NCBI RefSeq assembly: GCF_014697545.1
Contig: NZ_JACJSA010000016.1
Location: 62,001-126,000, forward strand
Source of the DNA: Oscillatoria sp. FACHB-1407
GTDB lineage: Bacteria > Cyanobacteriota > Cyanobacteriia > Elainellales > Elainellaceae
Length of the DNA: 64,000 nt
Reading direction: 5' to 3'
The translations under genes and the position numbers were made by a program. Below the pieces are notes generated by a model that made no database searches, was not told the origin of the DNA, and worked only from the letters and a program-made list of their open reading frames with translations. Below, piece after piece: positions 20,703-27,980 of this stretch (position 1 is its first letter; the number at the start of each line of letters is the position of its first letter).

Positions 20703-21885
20703 TCAATTGCTCCATATAATCGCCCATGTCGATCGCGTCAAAAAAGTGACAGTAAATCTCTAAGGTTGTTTGAATACTGCTATGCCCTAGCCATTCCTGG
20801 AGTAATTGAGCAGTACCAATTCTGTCTTTATAAGTTCGTGTTTCAAAAAATAGTTCTTCGGGATTTGCTTGATATAGTCTCTTAAGCAGTGAAGTAGCGA
20901 ACGTGTGTCTAAGTTGATGGGGTGTAACTGTAAAATTTAGCTTGGCGCACTCACGCATCAACATGTTGTAGAAATAGCTATAGCTCAAGGGGCGACCGTT
21001 GCGAATATTGACGAAGTAGGGAAGGTGAGGATCTTTGCGAAGAAATTTATAAATCCGACTTAAATAGTCATCACGTAACTCAAGATAAGTATTGAAAACT
21101 CCCTGAAATTGCAAGAGCCAAGTCATTGGTATTATGCGGTCAACGACTTGCCTCCCGTCTAAGACCTCTTCCACATCAAGATAACGACTTGCCCCTTTTG
21201 CTCTCACTTTGGGGCGGGCTGGATCATCACGAGCAACGATATGCAAAAGCCTTTTTTGATTGTCGTGGATATCTTCGTGTCGAAAACCTAATAACTCTGC
21301 TTTTCGAGGTCCCAAATACCTCGCCAAAAAAACCATTAGCTTAAGGGTAGGATTACTAATTGCTTGCATGAGTAAAGCAAACTGCTCCTCAGAGACAACT
21401 TTCGGAACAGTGTTTACTTTGCTTCTAAATGCTCTCCTGTGATTGCCGTTGCTTCGATTATTACGAATGTGCCCCTCTAGCAAACTACCACGAGTAGTTT
21501 TGATGCCTGCTGAATGAGCCGCTGAAGCTTCAATTGTCAACCTATTCTGTCTTTTCCAAAAATCTAGAAAAGCACAGATTGAAGCGTTTGCTAATTCCAG
21601 GGATTGTTTTGACAAATAATCACCTGACTCAATCTTTCGTGTATTGCTATACCAACTTAAAAATTGAGTTCTGTCTGAAGGACGAAGATCAAACCAATCT
21701 AGTTCTAATTCGTCAAGAAATCTCCACAAATAATAGAGGTGACGAGCGTTGTATTCTTGTGTGCTGGGAGCAACGATTCGTGCCCGTAGGAAATCTTCGA
21801 TAGGCTCAACTGGATAGCCTTCATCTTGGAAAACATGCCATTGTTTTTGCTGGTTACTATCAATTGATTGTTGCAAAAACACCAT
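20671..21885 (-). CDS. Tyrosine recombinase, TnpA-like, first of the trio
   Basis: A 404-residue XerC/D-like recombinase with an N-terminal SAM-like core-binding domain (VEPIEDFLRARIVAPST to about residue 130). The catalytic set is complete: ARYLGPRKAELLGF, TPHQLRHTFATSLL, EWLGHSSIQTTLEIYCHFF. The ATG at 21885 follows AAAGG and is preferred over a TTG six bases upstream. It leads the operon and lies nearest the right end of the element, as TnpA does in Tn554. Confidence 0.88.
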   Translation of the reverse strand: MVFLQQSIDSNQQKQWHVFQDEGYPVEPIEDFLRARIVAPSTQEYNARHLYYLWRFLDELELDWFDLRPSDRTQFLSWYSNTRKIESGDYLSKQSLELANASICAFLDFWKRQNRLTIEASAAHSAGIKTTRGSLLEGHIRNNRSNGNHRRAFRSKVNTVPKVVSEEQFALLMQAISNPTLKLMVFLARYLGPRKAELLGFRHEDIHDNQKRLLHIVARDDPARPKVRAKGASRYLDVEEVLDGRQVVDRIIPMTWLLQFQGVFNTYLELRDDYLSRIYKFLRKDPHLPYFVNIRNGRPLSYSYFYNMLMRECAKLNFTVTPHQLRHTFATSLLKRLYQANPEELFFETRTYKDRIGTAQLLQEWLGHSSIQTTLEIYCHFFDAIDMGDYMEQLNDQRYDHLVS

Positions 21886-22301
21886 TAGCAAAGAACCTTT
21901 CTGATTAGAAAAAGCTTTTTTTCGCGATCAAATTTTTCCAACTCTTGGTCAAGTTAGAGATTTTAGAGTGGCTTTTTGGATGGAAGCCAAAAATCCGGGC
22001 GCATTTCTTTTAGATGCACTGCACAGTTAAGACTGAGGGCGTAGGCTTCAAATCGAGGCTGGTTTAAAGAGTGCATTCCACCGACAGGTAGAGCAGAAAA
22101 AATATTTGCTGCAAGAGAAGGTGTAACTACATAGTCCTGTTAACAGCTGATCAGAAGGGCGATCGCTCGTCGCAGGATAAGAGACGTAACAACGAATCGA
22201 CTTGGTGTCTTTGTGGCTCAGCGCACGAATAATCTCGCTTTGGTCTTGGTTTAAACCCATACTCTAGCCTCAAAATTAGCTTTTAGAGAACGAGAGCAAT
22301 A
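21886..22301. other. Right-end non-coding part of the recombinase element
   Basis: Presumed promoter and end-binding region upstream of the TnpA-like gene. A 70-codon minus-strand frame (22048-22260) has no recognisable protein character and I do not call it a gene. Confidence 0.35.
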
Positions 22302-22320
22302 ATAACGTGCAGCACGTTAT
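22302..22320. repeat. Perfect 19-bp palindrome at the right element end
   Basis: ATAACGTGC-A-GCACGTTAT is fully symmetrical and contains the second GCACGT core (22312-22317). A dyad here is what a pair of recombinase protomers would bind. Confidence 0.6.
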
Positions 22321-22491
22321 AATGCAATAGTTCTACAAATTTCAATCACCACGTCTCAAATTTCCATTGGCTTTCTGCCTTGGCAAGACGTATTTGCTAA
22401 AGAAGTTATTGCACGGGAGCAAGATGCAATGCCTACTCAACTTGGATTAAGAGGTAGAGCAACTAAAGCAATATGGCATCCCATCTATTGA
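22318..22491 (+). pseudogene. Gene 3-prime remnant right of the recombinase element
   Basis: Starting at the TAT-AAT of the proposed right junction, one frame stays open for 57 codons to a TGA at 22489-22491. It reads protein-like: FLPWQDVFAKEVIARE, DAMPTQLGLRGRATKAIWHP. There is no start codon at the junction, and the sequence does not resemble the missing half of Dam. It is probably the tail of another gene joined here by deletion or by exchange between element copies. Family not recognised. Confidence 0.35.
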
Positions 22492-22574
22492 AGTTGTGTT
22501 TTGTTATTAGTAGACAGTTGAACGCTGTGAAATACAAAGAGTTGAAGTATCTATACCGACCACTACAGTTTCCC

Positions 22575-23696
22575 TCAGTTCTTATTTACATGAAGGGAAC
22601 GCATTACATTTAATTTTTCCTCTAGATCGCCTTCCTCAGGAGTTAGGCTTAATCCTAAAAGGCTCTTTAGATAGGAAGCTACCAAGAGAGAACTACTTTT
22701 TGCTTTAGAAATTCGACCTTCAGTTATGATTCGTCCATCCCATTCCGGGTTAGAACGCGACCAATTAATATGAGCGATCGCCTCTAAACGTTTTTCCCAA
22801 TTAATGGGATCTTCCTGAAGCAAAGCTGCTCCAAAATATCCTAAACCAAGCAGTACAGGAGCATGGCTATGAACATAATCTCGACGAATTTCTCCCGCGC
22901 TTACTTCCCGCTTGATAACTCGCCACCATTCAGGCATGTATTTGCTGATTGTATGCCAGTAACTAATTGCTAATTCTGCTTGCTGAAGAGTGCTGATATT
23001 ACTCATGTTTGCTAACAAAGCAGAAGTAGCTAGCCTGATACTACTTAGAGTAAATAATTTACTGGAGCGAGATGGTAAGCTACTGTTCTCAATATCTGTT
23101 AGTAATTTAAAGGGTTCTACTGCCTCAATTACTACTTTGGCAATCAATAATTTCTTCTTAGAATAGTTAGACAAAAGCTCATTTATTAAATCACTAAGCT
23201 CATCAGACTCTTCGTTATCGAAACAAGAGTGGTTTATATTATTAGAGCCAGATTTAGGCACTAAAATTTTAAGCTCGATGGCTACATTCCAGCACTCTGG
23301 TATTTCAGAGATGTGTGACTTTATAGCATTCAAAGCTCGGAGTCCTTTAATGACTATAAAATCAGTTTCCATTGATATTCGTAGTTGACCTTGTTGCTCA
23401 TCTGAGGTTTCGGCAGTAAATGGCTCAAACGTAGCGGAAGAGCTAAGGCTGACGACTATAGAATCGATATGATTTAGTACTCTTTCCATCAAGACTTTAT
23501 TAACATCTATTGATAGTACTTTTTCAAAAAGATCACGGGTCATCTTTTCGCGAGTAATCTTAGGACGGTAGTTAGTTAATAGTAGCTTTTGTAGAATATT
23601 TAATGGAATCACTACTGTATAACAATCGCTTGAATCATCCTGTGAGTCTCCATTTATTTTGGTCACTTGTAGAACATATTCAAATGCGTTATACAT
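22575..23696 (-). CDS. Orphan DndB-like protein with degenerate DGQHR motif
   Basis: A 373-residue protein matching DndB along its length. The C-terminal two thirds are the clearest: SKLFTLSSIRLATSALL, YWHTISKYMPEWWRVIK, EIRRDYVHSHAPVLLGLG, HINWSRSNPEWDGR and GRISKAKSSSLL. DndB is an ATP-using, DNA-binding negative regulator of phosphorothioate modification; the related DpdB works with DpdA to insert preQ0 into DNA. The family hallmark DGQHRRAAI is replaced by KGLRALNAI, so the putative nucleotide-hydrolysis site is lost. No dndA, C, D or E is nearby, but a dpdA-type operon lies 7 kb away. It could be a DNA-binding remnant of DpdB function or an independent regulator. Confidence 0.8.
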   Translation of the reverse strand: MYNAFEYVLQVTKINGDSQDDSSDCYTVVIPLNILQKLLLTNYRPKITREKMTRDLFEKVLSIDVNKVLMERVLNHIDSIVVSLSSSATFEPFTAETSDEQQGQLRISMETDFIVIKGLRALNAIKSHISEIPECWNVAIELKILVPKSGSNNINHSCFDNEESDELSDLINELLSNYSKKKLLIAKVVIEAVEPFKLLTDIENSSLPSRSSKLFTLSSIRLATSALLANMSNISTLQQAELAISYWHTISKYMPEWWRVIKREVSAGEIRRDYVHSHAPVLLGLGYFGAALLQEDPINWEKRLEAIAHINWSRSNPEWDGRIITEGRISKAKSSSLLVASYLKSLLGLSLTPEEGDLEEKLNVMRSLHVNKN

Positions 23697-23757
23697 GTCT
23701 TTGGGTTTGAAGTTACTACAAATAAGGCTTTACTAACTGAAGGCATTATATTCTGCC

Positions 23758-24102
23758 TTAGGACTCAGATTTGCTTTACCTGCCACTGCCAGATCCACAC
23801 CTTTACAACAACTCTCATTTAGTATTGAGTTTAAACATTTTGAAGAGGCTACAGTAGAACCCGCAGCTTCAAAATCTCTAATTTTCAGTGGATCACAAAT
23901 TGACAAAGAAAGGCGTAGCAATCAGGAAGCGATCGCTGAAAGATTGTATTTACCTAAAAGCAACCCCGAATCAATTTTTGATTCCGTTATCCATCTCAAT
24001 CACTTAAACGTCTGCTCACCCGATTGGGCACCCTTGATTAAGCTAACCATTCTCAAGGTCTTATGCGCTTCCTCCTCCTTGACCTACCTATCCTGCTGCT
24101 GA
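23758..24102 (+). pseudogene. Possible gene remnant without start codon
   Basis: A frame open from about 23737 to a TGA at 24100-24102 has protein-like composition (EFKHFEEATVEPAASKSLIF, IDKERRSNQEAIAERL) but no ATG or GTG, and overlaps the start of the transglutaminase gene. It contains one HIP1 site. It may be the tail of a disrupted gene; no family recognised. Confidence 0.2.
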
Positions 24103-25532
24103 AAGGATTATTGACCTTGCTGGTCTTCCTGACACCTGTGCTAGGTGTGTGGTTAGCCTCCTCCCTGGTCGCGTATACGAATGGTACAACTTGGTTGGTC
24201 GTCTTCTCTGGCATTCTCCTATTTCCCCTGCTCCCGATCGCCTGGGATCTGTGGGGTAGGAAACGGCGCAACCTCAAACCGCAAATTTTGACCTGGGGCG
24301 ATCGCATTATCCTGCGAACCCTATTGCTCAACCTCATTTTTCTGATTTGCCTGCTGGCACTCCGTCCCCAAACCTCATTTCTCGCCCTTTCAACACGGGG
24401 CGACTGGATGTTGGATGGCAGGCAGGAACCCCGAATCGAACTGGTACGGAGATCGTTGTTCAAACTGGCAAACGGACTGGAATGGCTGTATCTGGCAGTT
24501 CATCAGAATCCCTACACGCAGTACGCCGACACCAGAGATATTCGCCCGACTCTCCAACCTGAAGTTCAACCCTCTCCGCAACCAACCCAAAGCAGTCAAA
24601 CTTCCCCACAACCACAGCCGACATCACAACCTGCTCCAAGCCCCTCTACAACGGATCGGACAAACCTGTGGTCGGTTGATGCAAGCATCCATCCTGCGGT
24701 TGCTCAGATGCCTCCCTCTGTCGAAACCAGCATTGCATCGGTTGCCCAATACATCGCTCAACAGGAAAAAGACCCATTTTTACGGGTAAAGGCGCTGCAC
24801 GATTATGTTGCTGATCGCATCGCCTATGATGCGCCTGCCTACTTTGGACAAGCGCCTCGTCCGCCTCAAGATGCGGAGACTGTCTTTCGCACCCGGAAAG
24901 CAGTTTGTGCTGGGTATGCCAAGCTACTGGAAGCATTGGGGCAGGCGATCGGGGAAGAAATCGTGTATGTCGTCGGGGATTCCCGGAGTCAGATTAGTGA
25001 CCTCAATGGTAGTGGTCATGCCTGGAATGCCGCCAAGATTGAAGGAAATTGGTATTTAATCGATGCCACCTGGAATAGCGGTTATGTGGATGCATCTGGC
25101 TTCACTAAACGATATAGCGCGAGCTATCTCTTTCCGCCGCCAGAAGTCATGATTATTAGCCACTTTCCTGACGATCCGGCTTGGCAGCTTTTGCCGCAAC
25201 CCCTGTCTCGCGGAGACTTTCTACGGCAACCCATGTTGCGCCCTAATTTCTTCGCTCAAGGGCTGAAACTCATCTCACCGACGCGATCGCAAACGGATGT
25301 TCGAGATGATGCTGTGATCCAGCTTCAAAATCCGAATCAGCGGTGGTTAATGGCGATTTATGGAGTCAAGGGAAGTGGGCAAGCTGAAAAATGTTCCGAG
25401 CAAATCAGCCAAGACCCTCAGTTATCTTGTTCTTTACCGGGTACTGGCACCTACGAAGTGCGCTTGTTTAGCGGCAATCAACAGTATGGGCAATACGAGT
25501 ACGTCGGGCAACTAGAATTCAACAAGGGTTAG
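24063..25532 (+). CDS. Transglutaminase-like domain membrane protein
   Basis: A 489-residue protein. The first 110 residues contain two or three hydrophobic segments (LLKGLLTLLVFLTPVLGVWL, WLVVFSGILLFPLLPIAW, LLLNLIFLICLLAL), so it is membrane-anchored. A Pro/Gln/Ser-rich linker follows around residues 165-200. A transglutaminase-like papain fold lies at about residues 230-370: Cys in TRKAVCAGYAKLLEALG, His in GSGHAWNAAKI, Asp in YLIDATWNSGYVD. This kyphoscoliosis-type family is thought to act as a protease or cross-linker. The last 110 residues form a beta-rich domain. Start ATG at 24063. Function in this island is unknown; it may be ordinary envelope biology. Confidence 0.85.
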   Translation: MRFLLLDLPILLLKGLLTLLVFLTPVLGVWLASSLVAYTNGTTWLVVFSGILLFPLLPIAWDLWGRKRRNLKPQILTWGDRIILRTLLLNLIFLICLLALRPQTSFLALSTRGDWMLDGRQEPRIELVRRSLFKLANGLEWLYLAVHQNPYTQYADTRDIRPTLQPEVQPSPQPTQSSQTSPQPQPTSQPAPSPSTTDRTNLWSVDASIHPAVAQMPPSVETSIASVAQYIAQQEKDPFLRVKALHDYVADRIAYDAPAYFGQAPRPPQDAETVFRTRKAVCAGYAKLLEALGQAIGEEIVYVVGDSRSQISDLNGSGHAWNAAKIEGNWYLIDATWNSGYVDASGFTKRYSASYLFPPPEVMIISHFPDDPAWQLLPQPLSRGDFLRQPMLRPNFFAQGLKLISPTRSQTDVRDDAVIQLQNPNQRWLMAIYGVKGSGQAEKCSEQISQDPQLSCSLPGTGTYEVRLFSGNQQYGQYEYVGQLEFNKG

Positions 25533-25639
25533 TTATTCATCATCTCTAAAATCCAGCAGAAGGTATCAATGATTCAACGCAAAAGCTAGTTTCCAGAAAA
25601 GCCGTCATCAACCTAAAACCGATCTGGTTCAGGAACTCA

Positions 25640-26145
25640 CGGCGTTCCTGGTCTAACTTGGTGATCTCCTTCTTATTCAGGCAAACTGGCAGCAACTACG
25701 TGCACCACAATTTACAAGCCTAATGTATCAGCTAAGGTAAAGCGGTTGCGACCTCTGATTCTCTTGTCGCCATCATAGGCTATCACTTGATGCACGATGA
25801 CAGCGATGGGAAGGGTTTGGAAATCTAAACTTACTACCGTTGGGCTATCGTCACAAGTGGCTTCCAGCCTAACCTATTGCACGAGATGATTGTAAATACG
25901 GTTCCACGTTCCGTCACCGTGCCACTCGCAGAAGTAGTAATAAACCGTTGAATAGGGTGGGTAATCGTTGGGCAGTAACTACAGCACAACTGCTCATCAG
26001 CACGTATAGGATCTCTTGCAGCGCCAACTCAGATTGGCTGTACGATGTCTTCTACACTTGGATTAAGGGGTAAATTGGATTAAGGGGTAAAGAGGTCTTC
26101 AAAGAATTCGTATTGTTCAGGTGTGAGTTCACTGAATGTAGGCTA
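25640..26145 (-). pseudogene. Decayed IS5-family transposase
   Basis: Read on the minus strand, pieces of a split-frame IS5-type transposase are recognisable in order: ELTPEQYEFFEDLFTP near 26120-26080, YPPYSTVYYYFCEWHGDGTW and NRIYNHL ending at a TAG at 25874, then YDGDKRIRGRNR and ADTLGL near 25790-25720. The frame is broken by stops, at least one frameshift and a 17-bp duplication. The catalytic core is incomplete. It lies directly beyond the truncated nurA-like gene. Confidence 0.75.
26058..26091. repeat. 17-bp tandem duplication in the IS remnant
   Basis: TTGGATTAAGGGGTAAA occurs twice head to tail (26058-26074 and 26075-26091). Seventeen is not a multiple of three, so the duplication shifts the transposase frame. 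Confidence 0.85.
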
Positions 26146-26185
26146 GATTCACGGCTTCTTGGAGGGCTGGTCGGATTAAATATAT

Positions 26186-26809
26186 TCAGCTTAAAACCCA
26201 AGGAAGCTTTTCTACATACTGGCTGATGCCCTTTGCTAATCTCCAAATATTTTCTAGGGCTGAAGAGGTCGCGACGTTATAGGCAAGGTAGATTTCAGCC
26301 AATTCCATTATGCGGGTGTCAATGTTGGAGAGGTCTACCCGTTCGCTGTCGGAGACAAGAAAGGTTTCGGGGCGATCCTGGTCAACGACATCGGCGAATT
26401 CGGAAAAGGGAACCGGGATGTAAGTCACCATCGACACATCTTTGTCCATTGTCCACTTCTTGTATTGAACCGTCGGTGGATCGTCGTCTAAATTGATCTG
26501 TCCTTTGGCTCCATAAGCACAGGCGGAGAAGACAACGAAATCCTGGAAGGGGTCTTTGCCGCAGGTGCCATCGATCGCAACGAAGTCCAACTGACGGGTG
26601 CCAAAGAACTGTTCGATTTGACGGTGGAGGGTGCGGAGGGAGGCAGGATCAGTGAAGTGGTGGTTAAGGGGGCAGATGAGTTGGTGGAAGAAAGTGTGGT
26701 AGAAGTCGCTGGCGTTGCGGGCGCGACTGGTGTAGAGATCATCAAACTTCTCACGGGAGAAGTCGAGAGCATCACTGTAGCTGCTGTAGATGTGGGAGAT
26801 GTTGGACAT
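26186..26809 (-). CDS. NurA-like nuclease domain, C-terminally truncated
   Basis: A 207-residue protein. LDFVAIDGTCGKDPFQDFVV followed by FSACAYGAKG matches the first catalytic block of NurA, a 5-prime nuclease that works with the HerA translocase in end resection and in several phage-defence systems. The distal catalytic block and C-terminal half are missing; the frame ends LEKLPWVLS-like just before the decayed IS5 transposase, so insertion probably truncated it. Start ATG at 26809. A HerA-like C-terminal fragment occurs at 60.2 kb. Whether the fragment is still expressed is unknown. Confidence 0.6.
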   Translation of the reverse strand: MSNISHIYSSYSDALDFSREKFDDLYTSRARNASDFYHTFFHQLICPLNHHFTDPASLRTLHRQIEQFFGTRQLDFVAIDGTCGKDPFQDFVVFSACAYGAKGQINLDDDPPTVQYKKWTMDKDVSMVTYIPVPFSEFADVVDQDRPETFLVSDSERVDLSNIDTRIMELAEIYLAYNVATSSALENIWRLAKGISQYVEKLPWVLS

Positions 26810-26827
26810 ACACTGCTTATATTTGCC

Positions 26828-27169
26828 CTATTCCCATGGAGGAATTTCTCCAACAGACTCTGATCCCTCATCATTCCCTTTAAAGATAGCCTCGATACTT
26901 TGTTTAACACTTGAGGGCACTTGACCTAGAGGAGAGAGTTTTACTCTTAACACCTGTACATTATTTTGCTCCTCACCCTTTACATTAGTGGTAACAACAT
27001 CAGTTCTGATATTTCCTTTATCGTCCCTCTTTACAGCGACTTTGAGTTCAAGCTCAACCGAATCAACAAGTAACGGTGAAACTTCCCCTGCCTCTCCGGG
27101 AACGGATTTCAGTAATTCTTGTTTCACATGCTCGATAAATTCAGAGAGACTAATGGCGTTATCTTCCAT
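26828..27169 (-). CDS. Trypco2-like conflict-system component
   Basis: A 113-residue protein. ISLSEFIEHVKQELLKS followed by VDSVELELKVAVKRDDKGN is the pattern of trypsin-co-occurring domain 2, a small domain found with effectors in bacterial conflict systems that also use EACC1 and caspase or trypsin proteases. The role is thought to be as an adaptor. It ends GEIPPWE, and the next gene upstream ends AEIPPWEEL. It belongs to a minus-strand group with the 135-residue gene, the EACC1-like gene and the TPR membrane protein. No trypsin gene is adjacent. HIP1 sites are absent from the group. Confidence 0.65.
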   Translation of the reverse strand: MEDNAISLSEFIEHVKQELLKSVPGEAGEVSPLLVDSVELELKVAVKRDDKGNIRTDVVTTNVKGEEQNNVQVLRVKLSPLGQVPSSVKQSIEAIFKGNDEGSESVGEIPPWE

Positions 27170-27240
27170 ATGTGATCATACGAATTAATTGATCTCAAAC
27201 AAGAATTAGCTTATTTTAGAAGTCGATCTGCTTTTAGTTC

Positions 27241-27648
27241 TTATAATTCCTCCCATGGTGGAATTTCCGCAGCAATATTTCCTGTTGATTCAAAATCTCT
27301 TGTTATTTCAAGCTTTACACTTTTTGTTAATATTTCATTTTTTACATCACTACTTACGGGCAGGGCTTCACCTTCGTTAATAGGGTGAACCGCTTGGGAA
27401 AGTAAGTCGGGTAACCTTTCTTTTATAGACAGTTGTTGCTCAGGATTAAGATAGCTAATAATGAAGAGAATTGCTTCTACGTTGGTGGAATCAGTTGAAA
27501 AATCCTCTTCGCGAATCAAATTTATCAAATTAGTTCTTTCTGTGGAGGTTAAATACTTATTGACAAGATCTAAAACTGCTTCAACAACCTGTATGGAACT
27601 AAGGTTTCGAATTGAATTCAAAATCTTTATTGCGTTTAGCTCAGGCAT
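27241..27648 (-). CDS. Helical hypothetical protein sharing EIPPWE tail
   Basis: A 135-residue protein not recognised. Residues 1-90 form an all-helical domain (IQVVEAVLDLVNKYLTSTER, VEAILFIISYLNPEQQLS), the size and style of effector-associated death-like or adaptor domains. The C-terminal part is beta-like and ends AEIPPWEEL, nearly the same as the end of the Trypco2-like protein 70 bases downstream. The shared tail suggests a common binding partner or processing protease. Confidence 0.6.
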   Translation of the reverse strand: MPELNAIKILNSIRNLSSIQVVEAVLDLVNKYLTSTERTNLINLIREEDFSTDSTNVEAILFIISYLNPEQQLSIKERLPDLLSQAVHPINEGEALPVSSDVKNEILTKSVKLEITRDFESTGNIAAEIPPWEEL

Positions 27649-27743
27649 GGTGGTGATTCCAGTAAAGACGACTTACTTTCTCTGATGTGTTAATTGTATG
27701 GTCTATCTTGATTTCACCCAAGAAGGTATATCCCCTGCATAAA

Positions 27744-27929
27744 CTATTGAGCCGCTTTTATGGCAGATTCAAGCCCCTCACGGCTAGAGGCTTCCACTTT
27801 AATCTCTCTACCATTAGCTTCCACCGTTATTTCGATAAGTTTTTCACCTAATCGATCTTTTACATAGCGGAGCAAAGACTTGATGCTTTTTGGGTTAATA
27901 TCGACAGTCAAAATATCAATAAACTTCAT
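27744..27929 (-). CDS. Half-length EACC1-like protein
   Basis: A 61-residue protein starting at an ATG at 27929 with AAGGAAG upstream. SIKSLLRYVKDRLGEKLIEI then VEANGREIKVEASSREGLES aligns with the C-terminal half of the EACC1 protein at 34.3 kb (NIQALMGVLQDRFGSKPIEL, GEKNGNKFSIKV). EACC1 is a constant component of effector-associated defence cassettes. Only the C-terminal beta-rich half is present, so it is a natural minimal version or a truncated one. It sits about 50 bases after the stop of the TPR membrane protein. Confidence 0.65.
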   Translation of the reverse strand: MKFIDILTVDINPKSIKSLLRYVKDRLGEKLIEITVEANGREIKVEASSREGLESAIKAAQ

Positions 27930-27980
27930 CACTTACTTCCTTTTCGTTGTTAACTTTGCGCATTTTATTCGATTCTAAAT

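Larger units (their letters stand above)
16004..22317 (-). mobile_element. Tn554-like transposon with three tyrosine recombinases
   Basis: About 6.3 kb bearing four overlapping minus-strand genes: three different tyrosine recombinases and a coiled-coil helper, the gene content of Tn554-family or recombinase-trio elements. GCACGT occurs at the dam break (16004-16009) and again at 22312-22317. Right of the second copy the sequence reads TATAATG, and dam needs Tyr-Asn (TAYAAY) immediately after its Cys codon. These elements integrate at a short core without long terminal repeats, which fits. No cargo genes are evident. The exact crossover base cannot be fixed from one copy. Confidence 0.75.

Noticed and set aside
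22048-22260. 70-codon minus-strand frame near the right end of the recombinase element
   Set aside because: Atypical composition, no homology recognised, and it overlaps the presumed promoter and end of the element.
22575-23696. A phosphorothioate (dnd) modification locus
   Set aside because: Only a DndB-like protein is present; no dndA, C, D or E or dndFGH genes are seen in 64 kb.
23733-23921. 62-codon minus-strand frame upstream of the DndB-like gene
   Set aside because: Composition unlike a protein, and a better open frame runs on the plus strand.
24053-24463. 136-codon minus-strand frame opposite the transglutaminase gene start
   Set aside because: Arg/Ser-rich shadow of a gene with clear membrane segments and a catalytic triad.
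26488-26910. 140-codon minus-strand frame overlapping the NurA-like and Trypco2-like genes
   Set aside because: Thr/Ser/Pro-rich shadow frame; the NurA motif lies in the other frame.
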